A stretch of 64,000 nucleotides of DNA from Granulicella mallensis MP5ACTX8. GTDB lineage: Bacteria > Acidobacteriota > Terriglobia > Terriglobales > Acidobacteriaceae. A model generated the notes under the pieces. The model worked only from the letters and a program-made list of their open reading frames with translations. It was not told where the DNA came from and ran no database searches. The stretch lies in contig NC_016631.1 in NCBI RefSeq assembly GCF_000178955.2, positions 2,418,001 through 2,482,000 of the forward strand, written 5' to 3'. The position numbers were made by a program, and so were the translations under genes. Of this stretch, positions 55,588 to 64,000 are shown piece after piece. Every line of letters starts with the position of its first letter. Position 1 is the first letter of the stretch.

Positions 55588-55932
55588 ATGAAAGCTTTGA
55601 AGGTTCTTAAGATTGTGGCGATTGTCGTGGTGATGTGCGTCGTCGCCGGATTTGTAGTGATGCACCTGTGGAACTGGCTGATGCCCAGCATCTTTGGATT
55701 GCGGGTGATTACCTTCGCGCAGGCTATCGGATTGCTGGTGCTGAGCAAGATTTTGCTGGGTGGATTCCATCGGCATGCCGGCGGACGGCATGGGTGGAAA
55801 CGGCACATGGAAGAGCGCTGGGAGAAGATGACTCCTGAAGAGCGCGAGCGGTTTCGCTCGGGCATGCGCGGACGCCGTGGGTGCGGGTTTGGCCGTTCGG
55901 TTGAGACGAGTGCGGAACAAAGTGCGCAGTAG
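55588..55932 (+). CDS. Small membrane protein in the sigma-factor operon
   Basis: 114 residues from ATG at 55588. Two hydrophobic stretches (VLKIVAIVVVMCVVAGFVVMHLW and FGLRVITFAQAIGLLVLSKILLGGF) are followed by a His/Arg/Gly-rich soluble tail (HRHAGGRHGWKRHMEERWEKMTPEERERFRSGM...). It starts 10 nt after the ECF sigma stop and so belongs to the same unit. By position it is a candidate anti-sigma or sensor protein, but no known anti-sigma domain is recognisable. Confidence 0.72.
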   Translation: MKALKVLKIVAIVVVMCVVAGFVVMHLWNWLMPSIFGLRVITFAQAIGLLVLSKILLGGFHRHAGGRHGWKRHMEERWEKMTPEERERFRSGMRGRRGCGFGRSVETSAEQSAQ

Positions 55933-55949
55933 GCGCGTAGAGGATTGTA

Positions 55950-56150
55950 ATGATCGTGAGCAGCATGAAGCTGGAGTTTTCAGAGGCTAGTTGGGCTGTG
56001 CCCGGCAAGTCGAGTGAGCGCGTGCGACGGATGTTTGAGCGCGTGATCGGACGCAATGATGTAAAGGCTGTGGAGGAGAGGGCTATGGAGCAGATGTCGT
56101 TAGCGGAGTTGCTGTATCACGTGCTGGTGGGCGAAGGAACGGAAGCGTAG
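55950..56150 (+). CDS. Short protein of unknown function, third gene of the sigma operon
   Basis: 66 residues from ATG at 55950 with AGAGG upstream and 17 nt after the preceding stop. It is amphipathic and charged (SSERVRRMFERVIGRNDVKAVEERAMEQM) and has no hydrophobic helix. The tight spacing supports a real gene. No homologous family is recognised. It could contact the sigma factor or polymerase. Confidence 0.5.
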   Translation: MIVSSMKLEFSEASWAVPGKSSERVRRMFERVIGRNDVKAVEERAMEQMSLAELLYHVLVGEGTEA

Positions 56151-56196
56151 GTAAGGTGCGTTTGAGCACTACACTATGCGAGCAACGTCGGTGCAG

Positions 56197-56622
56197 TTAT
56201 TTGAGTGTGTAAGTAAGATCTACTATACGCCCAATGCCAGGAACCGAGAGCTTTGTAAGTTGAGAGTCGACCGTGATGAATACGTCCGCTTTTGCACTTG
56301 CCGCTAGCGCCAAATGGATGGAATCTGCAGGCGCTGTGCGATGAATAGCACGTAGCTCCGCGAAATGCATGGCCGTCTCGGCAGTGAATGGCATGATTTC
56401 TACGGCAGCATCTGCGAGAAGAAGTCGCCTGTACGATGCAATCGTAAAGACATCATTGCGGCGTACAGGCATAACCAGGACTTCTGCTAAGAGAAAATTG
56501 CTTGTGAGAAGCGTATGCTTTCCAGCGCGAATCTTCTTGAGCAACTCCTGAGCGGCTATGCCAAATTGAGCGTTGCCCTCAAGCAGGTAAATCCAAACCA
56601 TTGAGTCGAGGTAGATCCGCAT
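56197..56622 (-). CDS. PIN-domain ribonuclease, VapC-like toxin
   Basis: 141 residues from ATG at 56622. The PIN pattern is present: first acidic residue in MRIYLDSMVWIYLLEGN, Glu in LLAEVLVMP, Asp in APADSIHLALAASAKADVFITVDSQ and the last Asp of TVDSQL. VapC-type proteins cut RNA, often tRNA or rRNA, when freed from their antitoxin. Its ATG overlaps the last base of the upstream small gene, the usual toxin-antitoxin arrangement. Confidence 0.8.
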   Translation of the reverse strand: MRIYLDSMVWIYLLEGNAQFGIAAQELLKKIRAGKHTLLTSNFLLAEVLVMPVRRNDVFTIASYRRLLLADAAVEIMPFTAETAMHFAELRAIHRTAPADSIHLALAASAKADVFITVDSQLTKLSVPGIGRIVDLTYTLK

Positions 56623-56822
56623 CAGGAGCCGTGCTCGTCTGTCCAGGCTGCACGTTCCGAGTGAATCCAGGCTTCCGCGCCGCCAACTTCGGCGTAGGCT
56701 TCCTTCGCCGTTCCAAAGAGGGACAGAATTTGATCCCAAGCCTCATCGTAGGTCAGGCGCTTTTCGGCAGCCCCCAAGATAGGCATATTGTCCGTGATGG
56801 GGTGAACAGGATGGGATGCCAT
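56622..56822 (-). CDS. Probable antitoxin of the PIN-domain gene
   Basis: 66 residues, short, acidic, and directly upstream of and overlapping the PIN toxin gene. The sequence (MASHPVHPITDNMPILGAAEKRLTYDEAWDQILSLFGTAKEAYAEVGGAEAWIHSERAAWTDEHGS region) has no MraZ/AbrB or RHH motif that I can see, so the DNA-binding type is unclear. The call rests on position, size and overlap. Confidence 0.6.
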   Translation of the reverse strand: MASHPVHPITDNMPILGAAEKRLTYDEAWDQILSLFGTAKEAYAEVGGAEAWIHSERAAWTDEHGS

Positions 56823-56857
56823 CTTCGTACTCCTATGTGTAAATTTTACTCTCGCGG

Positions 56858-58849
56858 TTAGCTGAACAGAAACTCTTTTGTACGAAGCTCCTTCACTGTA
56901 TCGCGGAGTTTCGCAGCCTTCTCGAATTCGAACTTCTTTGCGGCCTCGCGCATCTCGGTTTCCAGCTTGGCGATATACGTGTCGAGTTCCGCCTGCGTTG
57001 CGATATCAGGCATTCCGGTCGCGTCTTCTTCGGTGAGGTCGGCGTAGTCGGCCTTGAGCACCGTTGCCAGCGAGTCGTTGATGGAACGGATGACCGTCTG
57101 AGGCGTGATACCGTGCTCTTCGTTGTAGGCCACCTGCTTTTCGCGGCGGCGGTCGGTTTCGTCGATGGCACGGCGCATCGAATCCGTCATCTTGTCGGCG
57201 TAGAGGATGGCACGGCCTTCGAGATGGCGCGCGGCGCGGCCGATGGTCTGGATCAGCGATCCCTGAGAACGCAGGAAGCCCTCTTTGTCCGCGTCGAGGA
57301 TAGCGACGAGCGAGACCTCAGGTAAGTCCAGGCCTTCGCGCAGCAGGTTGATGCCGATAAGCACGTCGTACTCGCCCTTGCGCAGGTCGCGAAGAAGCTT
57401 GATGCGTTCGAGGGTTTCAATCTCGGAGTGCATATAGCGGCAGCGCACGCCGACCTCGGTGTAGTAGTTGGCGAGGTCTTCAGCCATGCGCTTGGTAAGT
57501 GTGGTGACGAGGACGCGCTGATTTTGCGCGGCACGGTCGCGAATCTCCGCGAGCAGATCGTCGATCTGGCCTTTGACGGGGCGAATCTCAACCTGCGGGT
57601 CGACAAGCCCTGTGGGGCGAATGATCTGCTCTACGACAACGCCGGCGGACTTGGTGAGCTCATAGGGGCCGGGAGTCGCGGACACATAGACGATCTGTCC
57701 GGTGCGCGTTTCGAACTCTTCGAAGCGCAGCGGGCGGTTGTCCATCGCGGAGGGCAGGCGGAACCCGTAGTCGACGAGGTTCTGCTTGCGCGAGCGATCG
57801 CCGTGCCACATGCCGTGCAGTTGCGGTACCGTGACGTGCGACTCGTCGATGAAGATCAGGAAGTCGCGAGGGAAGTAGTCGAGCAGCGTTGGCGGCGGCT
57901 CGCCGGGCAGGCGTCCGGAGAAGTGGCGCGAGTAGTTCTCGATGCCGTGGCAGAAGCCGACGGACTTGATCATCTCCAGATCGAAGCGGGTGCGCTGGTG
58001 GATGCGCTGCGACTCGACCAGGCGGCCCTCTTTTTCGAGCTGGGCCTCCCAGTCGGCGAGCTCGCTGAGGATGTTGTCGATGGCCGTCTTCTTGCGCTCG
58101 GGCGCGACGACGTAGTGCGACTTGGGATAGATGGGCAGGCGCGAGTACTTCTGTTTGACTGTGCCGAAGAGCGGGTCGATTTGTGAGAGGCTGTCGATCT
58201 CATCGCCGAAGAGTTCGATGCGGAAGGCGTTTTCGTCGTAGGTCGGATAGACCTCGATGACATCGCCGCGCACCCTGAACGTTCCGCGGCGGAAGTCGAC
58301 ATCGTTGCGTTCGTAGAGGATTTCGACCAGGCGGCGTGTGATGTCCTGGCGCTTGATCTTCTGGCCCTTTTCGAGCAGCAGCAGCATGCCGTAATAAGCT
58401 TCTGGCGAGCCGAGGCCGTAGATGCAGGAGACCGAGCTGACGATGATGGCATCGCGGCGTTCGAAGAGGCTGCGCGTGGCGGAGAGGCGCAGCTTGTCGA
58501 GCTCGTCGTTGATCGTCGATTCCTTTTCGATGTACAGATCGCCGGCGGGAATGTAAGCCTCCGGCTGGTAGTAGTCGTAGTAGGAGACGAAGTATTCGAC
58601 GGCGTTATTGGGGAAGAACTGCTTGAACTCGTGGTAAAGCTGCGCAGCCAGCGTCTTGTTGTGTGCGAGGATGAGGGCTGGACGGTTCAGTTCCTGGATG
58701 ACCTTGGCCATGGTGAAGGTCTTGCCGGAACCGGTGACGCCGAGCAGCACTTGATCCTTGTCTCCGGCGTTGAGACCGGAGACAATCTCGGAGATGGCGC
58801 GCGGCTGATCGCCTGCTGGCTTGTAGTCTGAGACGAGCTGAAAGTCCAT
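56858..58849 (-). CDS. uvrB: Excinuclease ABC subunit UvrB
   Basis: 663 residues from ATG at 58849 ([16 protein letters not shown], the usual N-terminus); a TTG at 58867 would add six residues. Walker A GVTGSGKT is near residues 39-46, the beta-hairpin region [12 protein letters not shown] near 95-106, helicase motifs [13 protein letters not shown] and the C-terminal UvrC-binding motif ([22 protein letters not shown]). It is the damage-verifying helicase of nucleotide excision repair. The gene is divergent from the histidine phosphatase gene 31 nt away. Confidence 0.97.
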   Translation of the reverse strand: MDFQLVSDYKPAGDQPRAISEIVSGLNAGDKDQVLLGVTGSGKTFTMAKVIQELNRPALILAHNKTLAAQLYHEFKQFFPNNAVEYFVSYYDYYQPEAYIPAGDLYIEKESTINDELDKLRLSATRSLFERRDAIIVSSVSCIYGLGSPEAYYGMLLLLEKGQKIKRQDITRRLVEILYERNDVDFRRGTFRVRGDVIEVYPTYDENAFRIELFGDEIDSLSQIDPLFGTVKQKYSRLPIYPKSHYVVAPERKKTAIDNILSELADWEAQLEKEGRLVESQRIHQRTRFDLEMIKSVGFCHGIENYSRHFSGRLPGEPPPTLLDYFPRDFLIFIDESHVTVPQLHGMWHGDRSRKQNLVDYGFRLPSAMDNRPLRFEEFETRTGQIVYVSATPGPYELTKSAGVVVEQIIRPTGLVDPQVEIRPVKGQIDDLLAEIRDRAAQNQRVLVTTLTKRMAEDLANYYTEVGVRCRYMHSEIETLERIKLLRDLRKGEYDVLIGINLLREGLDLPEVSLVAILDADKEGFLRSQGSLIQTIGRAARHLEGRAILYADKMTDSMRRAIDETDRRREKQVAYNEEHGITPQTVIRSINDSLATVLKADYADLTEEDATGMPDIATQAELDTYIAKLETEMREAAKKFEFEKAAKLRDTVKELRTKEFLFS

Positions 58850-58880
58850 CCTTGTAGGATAAGGCAAAGGGGAGGCGAAG

Positions 58881-59480
58881 ATGCCTGAAGAGAAGACAGA
58901 GTTGTGGCTGGTGCGGCACGGAGAGACCGAGTGGAGCCTGGATGGCCGGCATACGAGCTGGACGGATATTCCACTAACCGACCACGGACGGCAGCGTGCC
59001 GTGGAGCTTCGTGAGTTCCTGGCGGGGAAGAAGTTTGCCGCCGTGTTCGTGAGCCCCAGGCAACGGGCGCGCGAGACCTGTGAGATCGCCGGCTATGGCG
59101 ATGTGGCTGTGATTGAAGACGGTTTGCAGGAGTGGAACTACGGCGAAAGCGAAGGCAAGACGACCGCTCAGATGCGCGCCATTCATGGGCCGAACTGGAG
59201 CGTCTGGACCGATCCGATCATCGGCGGCGAATCGGTTGAAGCGGTCGGCGAAAGAGCGGATGAGGTGATTGCCAAGGCTCTGGCCGCGGCGCCGCAGGGC
59301 GGCGCTGTCGCTTTGTTTGCCCATGCTCATATCCTTCGGATTCTGGCTGCGCGGTGGATCGGATTGCCTGCTGTTGGCGGCAAGTTATTCGGGTTGGGGA
59401 CGGGCAGCGTCAGTGTGCTCGGACACGAGCGTGAGACGCGCGTGATCTCCAGGTGGAATCGTGGATTCGAGAGCGAGTAG
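58881..59480 (+). CDS. Histidine phosphatase (phosphoglycerate mutase-like) family protein
   Basis: 199 residues. The catalytic motif LVRHGETEW is near the N-terminus (phosphohistidine), the second region has the conserved [10 protein letters not shown], and [16 protein letters not shown] carries the second histidine. Such proteins are acid phosphatases or mutases on small phosphorylated metabolites. The substrate is unknown. It is divergent from uvrB and 18 nt before the ABC ATPase gene on the same strand. Confidence 0.9.
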   Translation: MPEEKTELWLVRHGETEWSLDGRHTSWTDIPLTDHGRQRAVELREFLAGKKFAAVFVSPRQRARETCEIAGYGDVAVIEDGLQEWNYGESEGKTTAQMRAIHGPNWSVWTDPIIGGESVEAVGERADEVIAKALAAAPQGGAVALFAHAHILRILAARWIGLPAVGGKLFGLGTGSVSVLGHERETRVISRWNRGFESE

Positions 59481-59498
59481 ACGATTTACAGTAGAGAG

Positions 59499-60290
59499 GT
59501 GACGACCGATCCGATCATCCAGCTTGAGCATGTAAACGTAGCCCGGGGCAACAACATCATTCTGCACGACCTCAGCCTGACGGTACGAGCGGGGGAACAT
59601 CTCGCGATTTTGGGGCCGAATGGTTGCGGCAAATCGACCCTGTTGAAGACAGTCACCTGCGAGCTCTATCCGATCGTGAGCCCGGAGACGCAGGTGCACA
59701 TTATGGGCCGTGCGCGCTGGGACCTTACGGAGTTGAAGCGGCGCATGGGGGTTGTTGCCGCCGATCTTCCTGGACGGCAGACGCTTACGACCACTGGCTT
59801 CGATGCCATCCTCACGGGCTTCTTCTCCAGCTCGACGCTCTGGCCAAATCTCCACGTGACTGACGCCATGCGCGAGCGTGCGGAGGAGGTTCTGCACCTT
59901 GTAGGTGGGGAGAAGCTGCGGGATAAGTTTGTCGGCGAGATGTCGGCAGGGCAGCAGCGGCGCATCATGATCGGCAGGGCGATGGCCGGAACCGCCGGTG
60001 AAGCGCAGATGCTGTTGCTGGATGAGCCTTCGAATGCGTTGGACCTTGCAGCCCAGCGCGACCTGCGTGAGATGTTGCGTGGCTTGGCCCAGAAGGGCGT
60101 TGCGATTTTGCTCATCACCCATCACATCGCGGATATTCTGCCGGAGATCGAGCGCATCGTGATGATGCGCGACGGCAGGATTGTTGCCGATGGATCGAAG
60201 AAGGAATTGCTCACCGCCGAACGGTTGAGTGGATTGTTCGGTGGTGAGATTCATATGACCGAGCGAGATGGGTATTGGAACGCGTGGTAA
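59499..60290 (+). CDS. ABC transporter ATP-binding protein (iron/metal-type)
   Basis: 263 residues from GTG at 59499 preceded by GAGAG. Walker A GPNGCGKST (about 43-51), signature MSAGQQRR (in place of the standard LSGGQ, near 148), Walker B MLLLDEPSNALD near 170 and the H-loop ITHH near 205. The length and layout resemble the ModF/YlmA group of ATPases. No permease or substrate-binding protein gene is adjacent, so its partner must be elsewhere or it may not transport. The stop TAA begins the motif TAAAGGCAGAG. Confidence 0.87.
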   Translation: MTTDPIIQLEHVNVARGNNIILHDLSLTVRAGEHLAILGPNGCGKSTLLKTVTCELYPIVSPETQVHIMGRARWDLTELKRRMGVVAADLPGRQTLTTTGFDAILTGFFSSSTLWPNLHVTDAMRERAEEVLHLVGGEKLRDKFVGEMSAGQQRRIMIGRAMAGTAGEAQMLLLDEPSNALDLAAQRDLREMLRGLAQKGVAILLITHHIADILPEIERIVMMRDGRIVADGSKKELLTAERLSGLFGGEIHMTERDGYWNAW

Positions 60291-60685
60291 AGGCAGAGTG
60301 CAGAGAGTAGAGCGCAGCCCTTATCTTTGAGCGCAAGGCCATTACAGATGGCTACAGGCGGCCTTACGCAAGAGTCTTGCAGTGGCACGGAACCCAGCCC
60401 CGAAGGGGCGGTATATCCCAGCCTGGGGCGCAAGCCCCAGGTAAAGAGATGGATGGAGGGAGGGCTGAAAGCCCGATATATCTCGGTTGCACGGGCGAGA
60501 TATATCGGGCTTTCAGCCCTTGATTTGCTGTATGGCCTCACACCTGGGGCTTGCGCCCCAGGGTGGGATATACCGCCCCTTTGGGGCTGGGTTTCGTGCC
60601 AATTCAAAGCTCTTGAGTAAGGCCCACCTGTGTAATGGCCTGCCATCAAAGGCAAGGCTCTTCTCTACACTCTATCCTCTGCTCT
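60291..60685. repeat. 395-nt gap filled by a heptad-flanked hairpin element
   Basis: The core is a near-perfect inverted repeat of 306 nt (60336-60641). Its innermost arms AGGGCTGAAAGCCCGATATA... (25 nt at 60461-60485 and 60496-60520) are exact reverse complements around a 10-nt loop. Next out, 37-nt arms around 60384-60420 and 60564-60600 match at 35 positions. The flanks (60293-60312 and 60661-60684) carry AGAGnnT-type heptad units in opposite sense. No open frame of note exists. A shorter relative lies at 19625-19720. Confidence 0.88.
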
Positions 60686-61234
60686 TCATCGCCCGGTACC
60701 TGTCGATGTAAGTTGAAGCGTAACGAGTTCGGGTCTCTGCAGCTTGCTGGGGCCGAGCACGGCGACGTTCGGCAGTGGGCCGCGCACCATGGCGACTTCG
60801 TCGCACGCGTAGAGGCGTGGGCAGGTCTGGCAGTCCTTGTAGATCTTGTCCGGCATCGCCGTGCGGTCGGCGACGCGGAAGCCGTAGTGATCGAAGAACT
60901 CGGGGATGCGCGTGAAGAGGCAGACCGACATCACTTCGTGCTCTTCGGCCTCTTCGATCAGGGCCTTCAGCAGGAGGCCGCCCGCACCGAGGCCCTTGGC
61001 CTCCGGCTTTACGACGATGGAGCGCACCTCGGCGAGGTGCGGCCCGTAGAGATGTAGCGCGCCGCAACCCAGGAATTCATCGTCGCGTTCGGCTACCGTG
61101 AAGTCGCGGATGTTCTCGCAGATCTCCGCATAGCTGCGGCGCAGGAGAGTGCCGTCGCCAGAGAGGGAGTTGACGAGATCGAAGACATTGCGAGCGTCTT
61201 GTACGTGCGCCTTATGGACGCGAATCTCAGCCAT
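60686..61234 (-). CDS. GNAT-family N-acetyltransferase (ArgA-like N-acetylglutamate synthase)
   Basis: 182 residues. GNAT motif IVVKPEAKGLGAGGLLLKALIEEAEEHEV near 75-103, then LFTRIPEFFDHYGFR and the cysteine cluster YKDCQTCPRLYACDEVAMV, which is typical of stand-alone bacterial N-acetylglutamate synthase-type proteins. Its start overlaps the argH stop by 8 nt, and argG lies upstream, so it very likely provides N-acetylglutamate for arginine synthesis. No separate argA is visible. Confidence 0.85.
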   Translation of the reverse strand: MAEIRVHKAHVQDARNVFDLVNSLSGDGTLLRRSYAEICENIRDFTVAERDDEFLGCGALHLYGPHLAEVRSIVVKPEAKGLGAGGLLLKALIEEAEEHEVMSVCLFTRIPEFFDHYGFRVADRTAMPDKIYKDCQTCPRLYACDEVAMVRGPLPNVAVLGPSKLQRPELVTLQLTSTGTGR

Positions 61235-62738
61235 GCGCTGCCTCCGTATTTGCAGGATGCAGATCTTCAGTACGCATATTCAAGACGCGCAGCTTCGCTT
61301 CCTGGAGAGCTTGTTTGACCCGCGATGTTGCCGTGCCTCCGGTGACATCGTGGCAGTCGAGCGTCGCCCGGAGGCTGATAGCCGCGAAGAAGTCTTCGCT
61401 GAAGTGCTCGCTGAGCTGTTGCAGGTCGGAGAGCGGAAGCGCGTTGAGCTCGAGGCCCTTGTCGAGACCGAGGCGGACGGCGTTGCCGATGATCTCGTGG
61501 GCCTTGCGGAAGGGAACGCCCTTGTTCGAAAGATACGTTGCCGCAGCCATAGCGTTGAGGTAGCCGGTCTCGGCTGCGGTCTGCATCTTGTCGAAGCGGA
61601 ATTTAAGGGAGGACGTAAAGCCGGGAAGAACGCGAAGAACGCCGCTGAGGGTGTCGGCGACGTCGAAGATCTGTTCCTGGCCTTCTTGTAAATCTTTGTT
61701 GTAGGCGAGCGGCAGACCCTTGATGAGCGTGGCGAGCGCCGTGGCTGCGCCAAGCAGTCGCGCGGACTTTCCGCGAGCCAGCTCGGTGAGGTCGGGGTTC
61801 TTCTTCTGCGGCATCGCGGACGAGCCGGTGGAGTAAGCCTCGGGAAGATCGACGAAGCCGAACTCAGCCGTGGCATAGAGGGTGAGCTCTTCGGCGAAAC
61901 GTGAGATGTGGAGGCCGAGGGTCGAGGCGGCCTGCGCGAAGTCGAGCATGAAGTCGCGGTCGCTGGTGGCATCCATGCTGTTGGGCGTGGGGGCGGTGAA
62001 TTCGAGGGCTTCGGCTGCGATGGAGCGGTCGAGCGCGAGTGTGGCGCCGGCGACAGCCCCGGAGCCGAGTGGGCAGAAGTTCATGCGGACACGGGCATCG
62101 GAGAAGCGCGAGGAGTCGCGCTCCAGCATGCTGACGTAGGCGAGCAGCCAGTGCGCGACGAGGACGGGTTCTGCGCGCTGCAGGTGCGTATAGCTGGGCA
62201 TGACGGCATCGCCGGCGAGTTCGGCGAGGCTGATGAGGGCGGTGCGCCAGTCGCGCAGGTCGGAGAGCGTCTGGTCGATGGCGTCGCGGACGAAGAGGCG
62301 CATGTCCGTGGCGATCTGCTCGTTGCGGCTGCGGCCGGTGTGGAGCTTGAGCGCAAGGCTGCCGACCTCGCGGGTGAGCTCGAGCTCGACGTAGTGATGG
62401 ATGTCCTCGGCCTGCGGTGCGCTGGCGACGATGGCCGCGCCGATCTGCTGGGTGCTGCTGGTGTACTCCGGTTGGCCGGAGGTGGCAGAGATGCGATGTG
62501 CCCAGGCGTCTGTGCGCTGGCCCACGGCCTCCAAGCCGCGAAGCATCTTGTCGAGCTCGTCGGGCGTGAGGATGCCGGCGGCTGCGATGGTGCGGGCGTG
62601 GGCGCGGCTGGCGGCTACTTCTTGCGGGAGGAGGCGCCAGTCGAAGGGGAAGGAGCGCTGCCATTGCTCGAAGTCGTAGTCGAGGGGTTCACGGAAGCGG
62701 CCGGACCACATCTTTGCGGATTGTTGTTGTTCTGACAT
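61227..62738 (-). CDS. argH: Argininosuccinate lyase
   Basis: 503 residues, slightly long for the family (about 460). Fumarase/aspartase superfamily fold with TGRSRNEQIATDMRLFVRD, HLQRAEPVLVAHWLLAY and the signature GSSAMPQKKNPD near 303-314, which carries the catalytic Ser loop. It cleaves argininosuccinate into arginine and fumarate in the cytosol. It lies between argG and an argA-like gene, overlapping the latter by 8 nt, as one operon on the minus strand. Confidence 0.97.
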   Translation of the reverse strand: MSEQQQSAKMWSGRFREPLDYDFEQWQRSFPFDWRLLPQEVAASRAHARTIAAAGILTPDELDKMLRGLEAVGQRTDAWAHRISATSGQPEYTSSTQQIGAAIVASAPQAEDIHHYVELELTREVGSLALKLHTGRSRNEQIATDMRLFVRDAIDQTLSDLRDWRTALISLAELAGDAVMPSYTHLQRAEPVLVAHWLLAYVSMLERDSSRFSDARVRMNFCPLGSGAVAGATLALDRSIAAEALEFTAPTPNSMDATSDRDFMLDFAQAASTLGLHISRFAEELTLYATAEFGFVDLPEAYSTGSSAMPQKKNPDLTELARGKSARLLGAATALATLIKGLPLAYNKDLQEGQEQIFDVADTLSGVLRVLPGFTSSLKFRFDKMQTAAETGYLNAMAAATYLSNKGVPFRKAHEIIGNAVRLGLDKGLELNALPLSDLQQLSEHFSEDFFAAISLRATLDCHDVTGGTATSRVKQALQEAKLRVLNMRTEDLHPANTEAAHG

Positions 62739-62801
62739 CGTTTGTTACAGCCTCAATCATTACTGCCTGTTCAGAGAAGGATATTTCTTTAGCGAGAATG
62801 C

Positions 62802-62856
62802 AGGGCCAGAGGCCCGACTTATGGTGGTGGCTGGTATGAGTCGGGCCTTTGGCCCT
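62802..62856. repeat. Inverted repeat between argG and argH
   Basis: Arms AGGGCCAGAGGCCCGACT (62802-62819) and AGTCGGGCCTTTGGCCCT (62839-62856) match at 17 of 18 positions with a 19-nt loop. It fills most of the 132-nt gap inside the arginine operon and might act as a terminator, processing site or dispersed repeat. There is no T run. Confidence 0.8.
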
Positions 62857-62870
62857 CAACTGCAGAGTCG

Positions 62871-64000
<1,130 letters not shown>

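Overview
The window looks like chromosomal DNA of an Acidobacteriota member of the Terriglobia type (Edaphobacter, Granulicella or Terriglobus-like). The basis is gene content and style rather than a marker gene: high G+C (by eye near 60 %), an hfq-hflX pair, an F1Fo ATP synthase cluster with two b-type genes, very large secreted proteins with GloVer and Ig-like repeats plus a kumamolisin-like S53 protease, a double-length ThyX, cNMP-binding/thioredoxin-reductase fusions, and many dispersed palindromic repeats. No rRNA is present. One tRNA gene (Ser, CGA) is present. I see no CRISPR array and no intact insertion sequence.

Layout. 1-8.7 kb is housekeeping: the end of hfq, hflX, then atpF'-F-H-A-G-D-C closed by a strong terminator (the Fo a and c genes are not here). 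9-22.3 kb is a mixed accessory block: a PQQ-like beta-propeller lipoprotein, a GbsR/MarR regulator with a CPBP membrane protease, membrane proteins of unknown role, an SDR enzyme divergent from a TetR regulator, an AraC regulator followed by a PDZ-TlpA thiol oxidoreductase, a secreted amidohydrolase, a SnoaL-like protein, and a cNMP-binding/Grx-like/TrxR-like fusion. 22.4-33.3 kb holds an ATP-dependent DNA ligase, a Tat-exported phosphoesterase, an AraC regulator with a secreted beta-lactamase-fold hydrolase, an orphan DNA methyltransferase, a 3-hydroxyacyl-CoA dehydrogenase with a MaoC hydratase, an MBL-fold hydrolase, and a zinc-finger membrane protein next to a rhomboid protease. 33.4-39 kb is conserved: an XRE regulator, fabG, thyX, a queuosine-precursor transporter and recA. 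39-48.5 kb is a secretion locus: a CadC-like TPR regulator divergent from a GloVer-repeat protein and an S53 peptidase. 48.5-50.5 kb looks like the relic of an integrated element (AT-richer hypothetical genes, a truncated tyrosine recombinase, tRNA-Ser). 50.6-60.3 kb has a second TrxR-like fusion, an APC permease, a GNAT, an ECF sigma factor with two small genes, a VapBC-like pair, uvrB, a histidine phosphatase and an ABC ATPase. 60.7-64 kb is an arginine operon on the minus strand (argG-argH-argA-like).

The points I find most striking are these. (1) The GloVer protein and the S53 peptidase share a C-terminal cassette that reads as a transmembrane helix, an arginine cluster and then a complete lipoprotein signal (hydrophobic helix plus LSGC lipobox), that is, an internal lipobox at the far end of a secreted protein. 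(2) A 40-bp palindrome built from CGAATAT units sits exactly on the start codon of the GbsR-like gene, so the operator is also the first codons. (3) Degenerate 7-bp-period repeats occur at several loci, three of them directly after a stop codon within the motif TAAAG(G)CAG. (4) Several long inverted-repeat elements occur between genes, including a near-perfect hairpin of about 300 nt with a partial copy elsewhere. (5) Two paralogous cNMP/Grx/TrxR fusions both lack the redox CxxC of thioredoxin reductase.

All calls come from reading the sequence and family knowledge. No database search was run. Start codons were chosen from Shine-Dalgarno-like sequence, signal peptides and usual family length.
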